Of a stretch of DNA of 64,000 bases, positions 47,649-57,528 are shown one piece after another. The notes beneath the pieces were generated by a model. It made no database searches. It was not told the DNA's origin and saw only the letters and a program-made list of their open reading frames with translations. Both the position numbers and the translations under genes were made by a program. How positions within the stretch are numbered: the first letter of the stretch is position 1; every line of letters starts with the position of its first letter. Source of the DNA: Pseudomonas fluorescens (GTDB lineage: Bacteria; Pseudomonadota; Gammaproteobacteria; Pseudomonadales; Pseudomonadaceae); contig NZ_CABVHY010000013.1 of NCBI RefSeq assembly GCF_902497875.1, positions 1 through 64,000 on the forward strand, given 5' to 3'.

Positions 47649-48527
47649 TTATGCAGGTTTGTTCGTCGGCTTGCTGACGGGCAGCTGCTTCGCCCCGCCG
47701 CTGGCAATCAATTCGGCCAGTTCAGAGACATCCAGCAGCGCGCACATGTGCTCAATCACCGTACCGGCCAGCCATGGACGCTGACCACGATGGCTGCGCC
47801 ATTTGATTTCGTTCGGGTCCAGGCGCAGGGAACGGCTGACCTGATGCACCGCCAGCCCCCATTCATAGCCCTGAACCGAGATCACGTATTGCAGGCCCTG
47901 ACGGAAATCATCGCGGTAGCGATCCGGCATGACCCAGCGCGCGGTATCCAGCACTTTCAGGTTGCCGGCCTGGCTCGGCAGAATCCCGAGGAACCACTCC
48001 GGCTGGCCGAACAGCGGCGTTAGTTCGTGGCCGGCCAGGGAATAAATCGAACCCAGGCAAACCAACGGTACTGCCAGGGTCAGGCCGGCCACATCGAACA
48101 GCAGGCATTCGAACGGCTCGGCAGCCCAGGACGGCCGGCCGTCGCTCTCCACGGGTGGCGGCGTGTTGCTCGGCGGCAAATGGACTTCGACCACCGGCGA
48201 GACCAAGGCTTGCACCTGCGCCGCAACCGGAGCCAGCGGAGCAACGACGGTGAGCATCGGCGCGGGCGCTTCCAGCACCGGCACCGCGACCGACGGCGGC
48301 GCAACGGCAGCACCAACCGGGACAACCACGCTCTGCTGCCGCGCATCTCGAGCCTGCTCTTCAAGCACCGCCGCCTGGAACTCATCCAGCGTGTCGTGCG
48401 CCGTCACCCGCTCGGGCAACGGTTCGACTATCAGCTCGAGCTCTTCGGTGGCGTCCTGCAGCAACGCATCCAGATAGGACTGCAGCGCCAGTTGCGGCCG
48501 AGAGGTGATTTTTACCGGCCGGTTCAT
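47649..48527 (-). CDS. CheW-domain protein, ParP-like
   Basis: 292 residues. N-terminal stretch (about 1-60) with SYLDALLQDATEEL, an Ala/Val/Pro-rich linker (about 75-140), then a CheW domain (about 150-285: FECLLFDVAGLTLAVPLVCL, FLGILPSQAGNLKVLDTARW, INEI-like LDPNEIKWRSHRGQRPWLAG). In Vibrio and other polar flagellates, ParP with this layout ties the ParC ATPase to the chemoreceptor array by binding CheA; the adjacent parA-like gene supports that identity. Confidence 0.87.
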   Translation of the reverse strand: MNRPVKITSRPQLALQSYLDALLQDATEELELIVEPLPERVTAHDTLDEFQAAVLEEQARDARQQSVVVPVGAAVAPPSVAVPVLEAPAPMLTVVAPLAPVAAQVQALVSPVVEVHLPPSNTPPPVESDGRPSWAAEPFECLLFDVAGLTLAVPLVCLGSIYSLAGHELTPLFGQPEWFLGILPSQAGNLKVLDTARWVMPDRYRDDFRQGLQYVISVQGYEWGLAVHQVSRSLRLDPNEIKWRSHRGQRPWLAGTVIEHMCALLDVSELAELIASGGAKQLPVSKPTNKPA

Positions 48528-48584
48528 TGGAACACTCCTACAAAAGCTGCGTCCGACCCCGGTCCCGTAGAAAGAAGCCTCATC

Positions 48585-49373
48585 TCAAGCCACCTGCGGC
48601 ACAAGTTGTTGCGCCAGCAGGTGCTTGAGCAATGACCGATAGGCCAGAACCCCACGGCTCTTGCCGTCGAACTGCGAAGGCGTCAGCCCGGCCCGGCTGG
48701 CATCGCGCAACCGGGTATCGACCGGAATGTAACCTTGCCAGATGTCCTCGGGGTACATGTCACGCAGTACCCGCAAGGTGCCGAGAGACGCTTGGGTCCG
48801 GCGGTCGAACAGGGTTGGCACGATGCTGAAGGGCAACGCCTGCTTGCGCGAACGATTGATCATTGCCAGGGTGTTGACCATGCGCTCCAGGCCTTTCACC
48901 GCCAGGTGCTCGGTCTGTACCGGGATCACCAACTGCTGGCTGGCCGCCAAGGCATTGACCATCAGCACGCCGAGCAACGGCGGGCTGTCGATCAGCGCGT
49001 AATCGAAATCCTGCCACAACTGCGCGAGGCTCTTGGCGATCACCAGGCCCAGGCCGCTCTGGCCCGGCGACTGACGCTCGAGGGTAGCCAGCGCGGTGCT
49101 CGAAGGCAGCAGGGAAATGCGTTCGTCACTGGTCGAAAGCAGCAACTGGCCGGGCAACCCCGCCGGCACACTGCCCTTGTGCAGGAACAGGTCGTAGCAG
49201 CTGTGTTCAAGGGTGTCGGGGTCGTAGCCGAAGTAGCTGGTCATGGAGCCGTGGGGGTCGAGATCGACCACGACCACGCGCTTGCCCGCCTCGGCCAGCA
49301 AACCGGCTAAAGCGATGGAACTGGTGGTTTTACCAACACCACCTTTTTGATTGGCGACTGCCCAGACTCTCAT
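48585..49373 (-). CDS. ParA-family ATPase for chemotaxis array positioning (ParC-like)
   Basis: 262 residues. Deviant Walker A NQKGGVGKTTSSIAL (about 8-22), switch I LDPHGSMTSYFG, Walker B YALIDSPPLLG. Not a plasmid partition protein: it lies inside the che operon beside the ParP-like gene, as parC does in Vibrio, where it places the chemosensory array at the flagellated pole. GGGAGGAAC precedes the ATG. Confidence 0.9.
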   Translation of the reverse strand: MRVWAVANQKGGVGKTTSSIALAGLLAEAGKRVVVVDLDPHGSMTSYFGYDPDTLEHSCYDLFLHKGSVPAGLPGQLLLSTSDERISLLPSSTALATLERQSPGQSGLGLVIAKSLAQLWQDFDYALIDSPPLLGVLMVNALAASQQLVIPVQTEHLAVKGLERMVNTLAMINRSRKQALPFSIVPTLFDRRTQASLGTLRVLRDMYPEDIWQGYIPVDTRLRDASRAGLTPSQFDGKSRGVLAYRSLLKHLLAQQLVPQVA

Positions 49374-49423
49374 TCGGATTGTTCCTCCCGGTCGAACAGG
49401 CTCAACCGAGAAATGGCGCTACG

Positions 49424-50311
49424 TTATAGAGCCGGTGACGGAGAATTGACGGCACTCCCACGCCCCAGCGACTTTACAGGCGTCGGTGCAGTTTGTGTGC
49501 CAGCACGCTTCAACGCGGCATCCGGCGTGGCATTCGCCGCCCCGGTAGCGGTCAGGCTGCGGCGTACGTCGAGATTGCGCGACACCACCAGCACCACCCG
49601 CCGATTGCGCGCACGACCTTCGGCAGTGGCATTGTTGGCCACTGGCTGAAACTCGCCGTAACCCACTGAGGCCAGACGGCCGGGGTTCACCCCCTGCATG
49701 GCCAGCATGCGCACGATGCTGGCCGAGCGAGCCGAAGACAGCTCCCAGTTGGTCGGGTATTGGGAGGTGCGGATCGGCTGGTCATCGGTAAAGCCTTCGA
49801 CGTGAATCGGGTTTTCAAAGGGTTTGAGAATGACCGCGACCTTATCGATGATATTGAATGCGATATCGCTGGGCATCGCGTCGCCGCTGCCGAACAGCAG
49901 GCTGGAATTGAGTTCGATCTCCACCCACAGCTCGTTGCCACGGATGGTCATCTGCTTGGAGCTGAGCAGGTCGCCGAACGCCGCGCTGATGTCATCGGCA
50001 ATCGACTTCAGCGGGTCATTGCTCGCCTCGGCAATGCCGGCATCGGTTTGCTCGCTGTCCTTGACCAGGGGTTGCGCCGGGGTGACCGTCTTTGCTCGCT
50101 CGTCGCCTATCGGAATCGGCTTGAGGGCCCGGTCCGAGTCGGTGAACACGCCAATCAACGCCTCGGAAATCACCTTGTACTTGCCTTCGTTGACCGACGA
50201 AATCGAATACATGACGACAAAGAAGGCGAACAGCAGGGTAATGAAGTCCGCGTAGGACACCAGCCAGCGTTCGTGGTTGATGTGTTCTTCAGGTTGGCGA
50301 CGACGAGCCAT
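49424..50311 (-). CDS. motD: Flagellar motor protein MotD (MotB family)
   Basis: 295 residues. One membrane helix near the N-terminus with the proton-carrying aspartate in WLVSYADFITLLFAFFVVMY (Asp22), then a linker and a C-terminal OmpA-like peptidoglycan-binding domain (about 150-265: VEGFTDDQPIRTSQYPTNWE, LSSARSASIVRMLAMQGVNP, VGYGEFQPVANNATAEGRAR NRRV). Stator subunit with MotC. Longer C-terminal tail than usual (about 30 residues, Ala/Thr-rich). Confidence 0.95.
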   Translation of the reverse strand: MARRRQPEEHINHERWLVSYADFITLLFAFFVVMYSISSVNEGKYKVISEALIGVFTDSDRALKPIPIGDERAKTVTPAQPLVKDSEQTDAGIAEASNDPLKSIADDISAAFGDLLSSKQMTIRGNELWVEIELNSSLLFGSGDAMPSDIAFNIIDKVAVILKPFENPIHVEGFTDDQPIRTSQYPTNWELSSARSASIVRMLAMQGVNPGRLASVGYGEFQPVANNATAEGRARNRRVVLVVSRNLDVRRSLTATGAANATPDAALKRAGTQTAPTPVKSLGRGSAVNSPSPAL

Positions 50312-50326
50312 AATCCATTACCCCCA

Positions 50327-51067
50327 TCAGTCCATGAAGCCCTGAAGCTTCAACTCAATGGAACGAGGATTCTCCCCTTCGGCAATCGACAGGATTCCTT
50401 CAAGCAACATTTCGCGATAACGCGACTGGCGCATGGCTATCGACTTGAGCTTACTGGCAATCGGCAACAGCAGCAGGTTGGCGCTGGCAACACCGTAGAT
50501 AGTCGCGACGAAGGCCACGGCGATCCCGCTGCCCAGTTGCGAAGGGTCGGCCAGGTTGCCCATGACATGGATCAAGCCCATGACCGCGCCGATGATGCCG
50601 ATAGTCGGCGCATAGCCGCCCATGCTTTCAAAGACTTTGGCGGCTTCGATATCGCGGCTTTCCTGGGTGTAGAAATCCACCTCGAGAATGCTGCGAATCG
50701 CTTCCGGCTCGGCACCGTCGACCAGCAACTGCAGGCCTTTTCGCGAGTAGTTGTCGGGTTCGGCATCGGCCACCCCTTCCAGCCCTAGCAAACCTTCCTT
50801 GCGCGCCGTCAGGCTCCAGTTGACCACCCGATCGACGCCCCCGGCCAGATCGATCCGTGGGGGAAAGATGATCCACACCAGGATCTGCATCGAACGCTTG
50901 AAGGCGCTCATCGGCGCCTGCAACAACGCCGCGCCGATGGTCCCGCCAATCACGATCAAGGCCGCCGGGCCGTTGGCCAGCGCACCAAGATGACCGCCTT
51001 CCAGGTAGTTGCCGCCAATGATCGCGACAAACGCCAGAATGATCCCGATGAGGCTTAGTACATCCAT
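50327..51067 (-). CDS. motC: Flagellar motor protein MotC (MotA family)
   Basis: 246 residues, four membrane helices (about 4-20, 31-50, 150-170, 180-200). The MotA signature GGYAPTIGIIGAVMGLIHVM and the cytoplasmic ARKEGLLGLEG are present. Pumps protons with MotD to turn the flagellum; pseudomonads use MotCD in addition to MotAB. Starts on the base after which cheB ends (1-bp overlap). Confidence 0.95.
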   Translation of the reverse strand: MDVLSLIGIILAFVAIIGGNYLEGGHLGALANGPAALIVIGGTIGAALLQAPMSAFKRSMQILVWIIFPPRIDLAGGVDRVVNWSLTARKEGLLGLEGVADAEPDNYSRKGLQLLVDGAEPEAIRSILEVDFYTQESRDIEAAKVFESMGGYAPTIGIIGAVMGLIHVMGNLADPSQLGSGIAVAFVATIYGVASANLLLLPIASKLKSIAMRQSRYREMLLEGILSIAEGENPRSIELKLQGFMD

Positions 51068-52197
51068 CAGAGACAGGCCTCGACCAGATGCTTGCCAATC
51101 TCGTCCAGGCTGTACACGGCGTCCGCGAGGTCAGCCTTGACGATCGCCATCGGCATGCCGTAGATCACGCAACTGGCTTCGTCCTGAGCCCAGATCGCGC
51201 TGCCGCCCTGCTTGAGCAGACGCGCGCCTTCGCGACCGTCGGCACCCATGCCGGTGAGCACCACCGCCAGAACTTTGTCACCGTAGGATTTGGCCGCCGA
51301 ACCGAAGGTGATGTCCACGCACGGTTTGTAGTTCAGGCGTTCGTCGCCCGGGAGGATTTTCACCGCGCCACGCCCGTCGATCATCATCTGTTTGCCACCG
51401 GGAGCCAGCAACGCCAGGCCCGGACGCAGAATGTCACCGTCCTCGGCTTCCTTGACGCTGATCCGGCACAGCTTGTCCAGACGTTCGGCGAAGGCCTTGG
51501 TGAAGGCCGCCGGCATGTGCTGGACCAGCACGATCGGCGCCGGGAAGTTTGCCGGTAATTGAGTCAGCACCCGCTGCAACGCGACCGGACCGCCGGTGGA
51601 CGTACCAATCGCCACCAGCTTGTAGGCTTTGCGTTTCGGTGCCGGCGAGCTCGGGCTGGCCGCTGGCATGCGAGCAGGCATCGGCGTGGGAGCCGGACGT
51701 GCCGGCACACTGCTGCCCAGACTGCTGATCGCGGGTGACGGAGCCGGTGTAGCGACGGGTTGCGGGACCGCAGCGCTGCTGTAGGCATTCAAACGCCGAT
51801 TGCTGCGCGAAAGGCTGAGAACCTTCTCGCACAGCAGTTGCTTGACCTTCTCGGGATTGCGCGAGATGTCTTCGAAATTCTTCGGCAGGAAGTCCACCGC
51901 ACCGGCATCCAGCGCATCGAGGGTGACCCGGGCGCCTTCATGGGTCAGCGAGGAGAACATCAATACCGGGGTCGGGCAGCGCTGCATGATGTGCCGCACG
52001 GCCGTGATGCCATCCATCATCGGCATCTCGTAGTCCATGGTGATCACGTCCGGCTTGAGGGCCAGGGCCTGATCGATCGCCTCTTTACCGTTAGTCGCCG
52101 TACCGACGACCTGGATATTCGGATCCGCTGAAAGAATTTCCGAGACGCGGCGGCGGAAAAAACCCGAATCATCCACCACCAGGACCTTGACTACCAT
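51067..52197 (-). CDS. cheB: Chemotaxis response regulator protein-glutamate methylesterase CheB
   Basis: 376 residues from [20 protein letters not shown]; a 31-residue upstream extension is rejected. Receiver domain (1-120) with phospho-acceptor Asp55 ([14 protein letters not shown]), a Pro/Ala-rich linker (about 140-185), and the methylesterase domain with catalytic serine in [13 protein letters not shown], histidine in VQHMPAAFT and aspartate in GMGADGREG. The linker is longer than in E. coli CheB. Removes methyl groups from chemoreceptors. Confidence 0.96.
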   Translation of the reverse strand: MVVKVLVVDDSGFFRRRVSEILSADPNIQVVGTATNGKEAIDQALALKPDVITMDYEMPMMDGITAVRHIMQRCPTPVLMFSSLTHEGARVTLDALDAGAVDFLPKNFEDISRNPEKVKQLLCEKVLSLSRSNRRLNAYSSAAVPQPVATPAPSPAISSLGSSVPARPAPTPMPARMPAASPSSPAPKRKAYKLVAIGTSTGGPVALQRVLTQLPANFPAPIVLVQHMPAAFTKAFAERLDKLCRISVKEAEDGDILRPGLALLAPGGKQMMIDGRGAVKILPGDERLNYKPCVDITFGSAAKSYGDKVLAVVLTGMGADGREGARLLKQGGSAIWAQDEASCVIYGMPMAIVKADLADAVYSLDEIGKHLVEACL

Positions 52198-52246
52198 AAA
52201 CACTCCGTTAGGCAGGGCGGGGCAAGACCGCCCCGCACCAGCAGAA

Positions 52247-54463
52247 TCAAAAACGCCGCGTGGCGTAACGCTTGAGCATGCTCGGGACATCGAGAATCAA
52301 GGCGATGCGGCCGTCACCGGTAATGGTGGCGCCGGACATGCCCGGGGTTCCCTGGAGCATTTTGCCCAATGGCTTGATGACCACTTCTTCCTGGCCGACC
52401 AGTTGATCGACGACAAAGCCGATCCGCTGGGTGCCCACCGAAAGGATCACCACATGGCCTTCACGCTGCTCTTCATGAGCGGCGGAAGCGACCAGCCAGC
52501 GCTTGAGGTAAAACAGTGGCAGCGCCTTGTCGCGCACAATCACCACTTCCTGGCCGTCGACCACGTTGGTACGCGACAGGTCGAGATGGAAGATCTCGTT
52601 GACGTTGACCAGCGGGAAGGCGAAGGCCTGATTGCCGAGCATGACCATCAGCGTCGGCATGATCGCCAGGGTCAACGGCACCTTGATGACGATCTTCGAG
52701 CCCTGGCCCTTGGTCGAGTAGATGTTGATCGAACCGTTGAGCTGGGAAATCTTGGTTTTCACCACGTCCATGCCCACGCCACGACCAGACACGTCGGAAA
52801 TCTCGGTCTTGGTCGAGAAGCCCGGGGCAAAAATCAGGTTGTAGCACTCGGTGTCGCTCAGACGATCGGCGGCATCCTTGTCCATCACCCCGCGTTTCAC
52901 CGCGATGGCGCGCAGGACATTCGCGTCCATGCCCTTGCCGTCATCGGAAATCGACAACAGGATGTGGTCGCCTTCCTGCTCCGCCGCCAGAATCACCTTG
53001 CCGCAACGGGGCTTGCCCGAGGCTTCGCGCTCTTCCGGCGATTCGCAACCGTGGTCGACCGCGTTGCGCACCAAGTGGACCAGCGGGTCGGCCAGGGCCT
53101 CGACGAGGTTCTTGTCGAGGTCGGTTTCTTCACCCACCAGCTCCAGGGCGATCTCTTTCTTCAGCTGACGCGCCAGGTCGCGGACCAGGCGCGGGAAGCG
53201 GCCGAAGACTTTTTTGATCGGCTGCATGCGGGTTTTCATCACCGCGGTCTGCAGATCGGCCGTCACCACGTCGAGGTTCGACACGGCTTTGGACATGGCT
53301 TCATCGCCGCTGTTGAGACCCAGGCGCACCAGGCGGTTACGCACCAGTACCAGTTCGCCGACCATGTTCATGATCTCGTCCAGCCGCGCGGTATCGACCC
53401 GCACAGTGGTCTCGGCTTCGCTGGCCGGTTTTTCCGCGGGTGGCGAAGCCGGTGCCCGGGCAGGTGCAGCCGCCGCGACAGGCTTTGGTGCTGCAGGTTC
53501 AGGTGCTTTGGCAACAGGCTTGGCCACCGGCTTGACGACCGGCGCGGCCACTGCAGCGGGAGAGGCAGAACCTGCACCGACTTCAGTGAACTTGCCTTTG
53601 CCGTGCAATTCGTCGAGCAGCGATTCGAACTCATGATCGGAAATCAGATCACTGCCCGCCGCTAACGCGCTCGGCGCGGCCGGAGCCGGTACCGCAGCGA
53701 TAGCCGATTCCAGGGCCTCGACCGCGAAGGTGCCTTTGCCGTGCAACTGGTCGAGCAGCGCTTCGAATTCGTCGTCGGTAATTTCGTTGCTGGCCGCCGC
53801 GACTGTTGGGGCTGCAGGCTCGGCCGGTTCGGCGAGTGCGTCGACCGCGAACTGGCCCTTGCCGTGCAACTGATCGAGCAACGACTCGAACTCGGCGTCG
53901 GTGATTTCATCGCTGCCAGCCGCTACGGGTGCCGCTGCAGGTGCCTCGGCCTGGGACTTCACCGCATTGAGCGAGTCGAGCAGCAGTTCGAATTCGTTAT
54001 CCGTGACGTCGCCCGAATCGCTCTCGGCAACGGGTTCGGCACTGACTTCAACCGCCGGTGCTGCCTCGGCAGTGGAAGGCTCGGCAAGACGCGCCAGAGC
54101 CGCCAACAACTCGGGTGTTGCAGCAGTAACCGGGGTGCGTTCACGGACTTCAGTGAACATCCCGTTCACCGCATCCAGCGCTTCCAGAACCACGTCCATC
54201 AATTCCGAGTCGACCCGTCGCTCACCCTTGCGCAGGATGTCGAAGACGTTCTCGGCGATGTGACAGCACTCCACCAGCTCATGGAGCTGGAGGAAGCCGG
54301 CGCCCCCTTTTACAGTGTGAAAACCGCGAAAGATTGCATTGAGCAAATCCGCATCATCGGGTCGGCTCTCAAGCTCGACCAGCTGTTCGGACAGTTGCTC
54401 AAGAATCTCGCCGGCCTCAACCAGGAAATCCTGAAGGATCTCTTCATCGGCGCCGAAGCTCAT
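52247..54463 (-). CDS. cheA: Chemotaxis histidine kinase CheA with a repeat-containing linker
   Basis: 738 residues. Hpt domain at the N-terminus with the phosphorylated histidine in [13 protein letters not shown] (His49). No E. coli-like P2 domain follows; instead there are four copies of a motif ending in ExLLDxL (residues about 151-165, 185-203, 226-244, 272-290; three of them run on to HGKG), joined by Ala/Pro linkers. Then dimerisation (about 350-410: [20 protein letters not shown]), HATPase (about 410-595; [22 protein letters not shown]) and CheW-like domain to the end. Transfers phosphate to CheY and CheB. Confidence 0.96.
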   Translation of the reverse strand: MSFGADEEILQDFLVEAGEILEQLSEQLVELESRPDDADLLNAIFRGFHTVKGGAGFLQLHELVECCHIAENVFDILRKGERRVDSELMDVVLEALDAVNGMFTEVRERTPVTAATPELLAALARLAEPSTAEAAPAVEVSAEPVAESDSGDVTDNEFELLLDSLNAVKSQAEAPAAAPVAAGSDEITDAEFESLLDQLHGKGQFAVDALAEPAEPAAPTVAAASNEITDDEFEALLDQLHGKGTFAVEALESAIAAVPAPAAPSALAAGSDLISDHEFESLLDELHGKGKFTEVGAGSASPAAVAAPVVKPVAKPVAKAPEPAAPKPVAAAAPARAPASPPAEKPASEAETTVRVDTARLDEIMNMVGELVLVRNRLVRLGLNSGDEAMSKAVSNLDVVTADLQTAVMKTRMQPIKKVFGRFPRLVRDLARQLKKEIALELVGEETDLDKNLVEALADPLVHLVRNAVDHGCESPEEREASGKPRCGKVILAAEQEGDHILLSISDDGKGMDANVLRAIAVKRGVMDKDAADRLSDTECYNLIFAPGFSTKTEISDVSGRGVGMDVVKTKISQLNGSINIYSTKGQGSKIVIKVPLTLAIMPTLMVMLGNQAFAFPLVNVNEIFHLDLSRTNVVDGQEVVIVRDKALPLFYLKRWLVASAAHEEQREGHVVILSVGTQRIGFVVDQLVGQEEVVIKPLGKMLQGTPGMSGATITGDGRIALILDVPSMLKRYATRRF

Positions 54464-54490
54464 GTGTATGGGTGCTCCTACTAGGTCGGC

Positions 54491-55279
54491 CTAAAATCCA
54501 AGGCTGGAAAGCAAATCGTCTACATCGTCCTGACCGGACACAACGTCTTCACGTTTATCGGCATGAATCTGCGGACCTTCACCCTGAGACAGATGTTTTT
54601 CTGGATCTTTTTCCGCGAGGATCGCTTCACGGTCATGTTCAATGCCGGCAAAACGGTCGACCTGACTGGCCATCAGCACCAGTTTGAGCAGATTGCTTTC
54701 GACTTCCGTGACCAACTGGGTCACGCGCTTGATTACCTGACCGGTAAGGTCCTGGTAATCCTGCGCCAGCAGGATGTCGTTGAGGTTGCCCGAGACGATA
54801 CGATTCTGTTGCTCGCTGCGCGTCAGGAAACCGTCGACCCGCCGGGCCAGTTCGCGAAACTCTTCGGCACCGACTTCGCGGCGCATGAAACGGCCCCAGT
54901 CGGCACTCAAGGCCTGGGCGTCATTGCTCAGGCCATTGACCAGCGGCGTACTGTTCTCGACCAGATCCATGGTGCGGTTGGCTGCAGCCTCGGTCAGCCT
55001 GACAACATAAGACAAACGCTCAGTGGCATCCGTGATCTGGGACACTTCCTTGGCTTGCGGCATGTTCGGGTCAATCTGAAAATTGACGATCGCACTATGC
55101 AGTTCGCGGGTGAGCTTGCCGACTTCCTGGTACAGGCCGCGATCACGGGTCTGGTTGAGCTCATGGATCAATTGCACCGCGTCGCCGAATTGGCCTTTTT
55201 CAAGGCTGTCGACCAGTTCGCGGGCGTGTTTTTTCAGAGTCGATTCAAAATCGGCCTGTGAAGTTTCGTAATGCTCCAT
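54491..55279 (-). CDS. cheZ: Chemotaxis protein phosphatase CheZ
   Basis: 262 residues from MEHYETSQADFESTLKKHAR (GGGGGAGCT before the ATG). Long helical hairpin with the catalytic segment ILLAQDYQDLTGQVIKRVTQ, containing the Asp and Gln that dephosphorylate CheY-P. The C-terminal CheY-binding peptide DDVDDLLSSLGF is intact. Confidence 0.96.
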   Translation of the reverse strand: MEHYETSQADFESTLKKHARELVDSLEKGQFGDAVQLIHELNQTRDRGLYQEVGKLTRELHSAIVNFQIDPNMPQAKEVSQITDATERLSYVVRLTEAAANRTMDLVENSTPLVNGLSNDAQALSADWGRFMRREVGAEEFRELARRVDGFLTRSEQQNRIVSGNLNDILLAQDYQDLTGQVIKRVTQLVTEVESNLLKLVLMASQVDRFAGIEHDREAILAEKDPEKHLSQGEGPQIHADKREDVVSGQDDVDDLLSSLGF

Positions 55280-55302
55280 AGCTCCCCCCGTGGCAAATTC
55301 CG

Positions 55303-55674
55303 TCAACCAATGCGTTCGAAGATTTTTTCAATCTTGTCTTTCAACGCCTGGGCCGTGAAGGGTTTGACCACATAGCCGTTCACTCCGGCCTGGGCAGCTT
55401 CGATGATTTGTTCACGCTTGGCTTCGGCCGTGACCATCAGAACCGGCAGGTGCTTGAGTCTTTCATCGGCACGCACGTGACGCAGCAGGTCGATACCGGT
55501 CATGCCAGGCATGTTCCAGTCGGTTACCAGAAAGTCGATGCTCCCGCTGTTGAGGACTGGAATCGCGGTAGTACCGTCATCCGCCTCGACCGTGTTGGTG
55601 AACCCAAGGTCACGCAACAGGTTTTTTATGATCCGCCGCATCGTTGAGAAGTCATCAACGATGAGGATTTTCAT
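55303..55674 (-). CDS. cheY: Chemotaxis response regulator CheY
   Basis: 123 residues from [20 protein letters not shown]; the frame is open 8 codons further to a TTG but the family starts here. Single receiver domain with Asp7/Asp8, phospho-acceptor Asp52 ([12 protein letters not shown]), Thr82 and Lys104 ([11 protein letters not shown]). Phosphorylated CheY binds the motor switch. 23 bp upstream of cheZ. Confidence 0.97.
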   Translation of the reverse strand: MKILIVDDFSTMRRIIKNLLRDLGFTNTVEADDGTTAIPVLNSGSIDFLVTDWNMPGMTGIDLLRHVRADERLKHLPVLMVTAEAKREQIIEAAQAGVNGYVVKPFTAQALKDKIEKIFERIG

Positions 55675-55842
55675 GTTCTTGTCCAATTCGACCTCCAAGC
55701 AGTCTTAAACGCGCCCAGCACCTGGACACGCCACTCAATCATTTTGACGTCACACTCAACGGCTGCATGGAGTACAAAGGGCCGCGACCGGTGCAGCAAA
55801 AACGCCGTACCAGCCTCGTTCGCAGTGTCCCCACACTGCCTG

Positions 55843-56583
55843 TCAGCGCGCTCGCCACTCCCCCAAACGCCCCCGCAAGCGGGCCGCGCACTGGCTGTGT
55901 AACTGGCTGACCCGCGATTCGCTGACCCCCAGGACCTCACCGATTTCCTTGAGGTTCAGCTCTTCGTCGTAGTACAGCGCCAAGACCAGTCGCTCACGCT
56001 CCGGCAAATTGGCAATCGCGTCCGCCAACGCAGCCTGGAAACGCTCGTCTTCCAGGTCGCGCGACGGCTCGAGATGAGCACTCGCGCCATCTTCGTGCAG
56101 CCCTTCATGCTCGCCGTCCTGCAACAGATCGTCGAAACTGAACAGCCGGCTGCCCAAGGTGTCGTTCAAAATCCCGTAATAATCGTCGAGACTCAATTGG
56201 AGTTCGGCCGCAACCTCGTGATCTTTAGCGTCGCGACCGGTTTTAGCTTCAATTGAGCGAATGGCATCACTGACCATCCGGGTATTGCGGTGTACCGAAC
56301 GCGGCGCCCAGTCACCTTTACGCACCTCATCGAGCATCGCCCCACGAATACGGATACCGGCATAGGTTTCGAAACTCGCACCCTTGCTGGCGTCGTACTT
56401 GGTCGAGACCTCGAGCAGGCCGATCATCCCGGCCTGGATCAGATCCTCGACCTGCACACTGGCCGGCAGACGCGCCAGCAAGTGGTAGGCAATCCGCTTG
56501 ACCAATGGCGCGTAACGCTCGATCAGTTCGTACTGGCCGTCACGTGCCGAGGACTTGTAAAGGTTGTAGCCGCTGGCTGTCAT
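55843..56583 (-). CDS. fliA: Flagellar sigma factor FliA (sigma-28)
   Basis: 246 residues from MTASGYNLYKSSARDGQYEL. Sigma regions: region 2 (about 20-95: LVKRIAYHLLARLPASVQVE, DLIQAGMIGLLEVSTKYD, FETYAGIRIRGAMLDEVR), region 3 (about 105-165) and region 4 with the helix-turn-helix LNLKEIGEVLGVSESRVSQL near the C-terminus. Directs late flagellar and chemotaxis gene transcription. Start overlaps fleN by 4 bp. A GCAGTGT/ACACTGC hairpin at about 55821-55838 lies just after the stop and may attenuate read-through to cheY. Confidence 0.97.
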   Translation of the reverse strand: MTASGYNLYKSSARDGQYELIERYAPLVKRIAYHLLARLPASVQVEDLIQAGMIGLLEVSTKYDASKGASFETYAGIRIRGAMLDEVRKGDWAPRSVHRNTRMVSDAIRSIEAKTGRDAKDHEVAAELQLSLDDYYGILNDTLGSRLFSFDDLLQDGEHEGLHEDGASAHLEPSRDLEDERFQAALADAIANLPERERLVLALYYDEELNLKEIGEVLGVSESRVSQLHSQCAARLRGRLGEWRAR

Positions 56584-57410
56584 AGCACCGGTCCTGCCGT
56601 TTGATGCACCAGCCGCTCGACGAAGAATTCCAGATGCCCGCGCGGATTGGCCGGCAATGGCCAGGTATCGACTTTCTGCGCGATGGCCTTGAACGCCAGC
56701 GAGCACTTGGAGCGCGGGAATGCTTCGTAGACTGCACGCTGCTTTTGCACGGCCTTGCGCACACACTCGTCGTAGGGCACCGCACCGACGTATTGTAAGG
56801 CCACGTCGAGGAAGCGATCAGTGACCTTGGTCAACTTGGCGAACAGGTTGCGCCCTTCCTGCGGGCTCTGCGCCATGTTGGCGAGCACCCGGAAGCGGTT
56901 CATGCCGTAATCGCGATTGAGCAGTTTGATCAGTGCGTAGGCGTCAGTGATCGACGTCGGTTCGTCGCAGACCACCAGCAAGACTTCCTGGGACGCGCGC
57001 ACGAAACTCACCACCGACTCACCAATCCCGGCGGCGGTGTCGATCACCAGCACGTCGAGGTTGTCGCCGATATCGCTGAACGCCTGGATCAGCCCGGCAT
57101 GCTGCGCCGGGCTCAGGTGCACCATGCTCTGCGTGCCGGACGCCGCCGGGACGATGCGGATTCCGCCCGGTCCCTGCAGCAGCACATCGCGCAGCTCACA
57201 GCGCCCCTCGACCACATCGGCCAGAGTGCGTTTGGGTGTCAGCCCCAACAAAACGTCGACATTCGCCAGCCCCAGATCGGCGTCCAGCAGCATGACGCGC
57301 CGGCCGAGCTCCGCTAGAGCCAGGGACAAGTTCACTGACACGTTAGTCTTCCCGACGCCACCTTTGCCGCCGGTCACCGCGATCACCTGTACGGGATGCA
57401 TGCTGCCCAT
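56580..57410 (-). CDS. fleN: Flagellar number regulator FleN (FlhG, ParA/MinD-like ATPase)
   Basis: 276 residues. Deviant Walker A VTGGKGGVGKTNVSV (about 13-27), LLDADLGLANVDVLLG, and Walker B LVIDTAAGIGESVV. In pseudomonads FleN antagonises the master regulator FleQ and limits flagella to one or few at the pole. Works with FlhF encoded just upstream (118 bp gap). Confidence 0.96.
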   Translation of the reverse strand: MGSMHPVQVIAVTGGKGGVGKTNVSVNLSLALAELGRRVMLLDADLGLANVDVLLGLTPKRTLADVVEGRCELRDVLLQGPGGIRIVPAASGTQSMVHLSPAQHAGLIQAFSDIGDNLDVLVIDTAAGIGESVVSFVRASQEVLLVVCDEPTSITDAYALIKLLNRDYGMNRFRVLANMAQSPQEGRNLFAKLTKVTDRFLDVALQYVGAVPYDECVRKAVQKQRAVYEAFPRSKCSLAFKAIAQKVDTWPLPANPRGHLEFFVERLVHQTAGPVL

Positions 57411-57528
57411 GTTCTTTCTTTACCTTGTCTTGCTTAGACGGAGGCCACATAACTGGCTGCGCGTTCCCACTGGAACAATGCATGGCAGACCATCGATGTA
57501 GGTACACTGCAATCTATTCATGATTACC

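Noticed and set aside
48585..49373. Plasmid or chromosome partition ParA
   Set aside because: No parB neighbour; it lies between parP-like and motD inside the chemotaxis operon, which fits a ParC-type array-positioning ATPase.
55675..55842. Sigma-28 promoter upstream of cheY
   Set aside because: A TCAAA on the minus strand near 55745 is not followed by a GCCGATAA-like box at the right distance, so no call was made.
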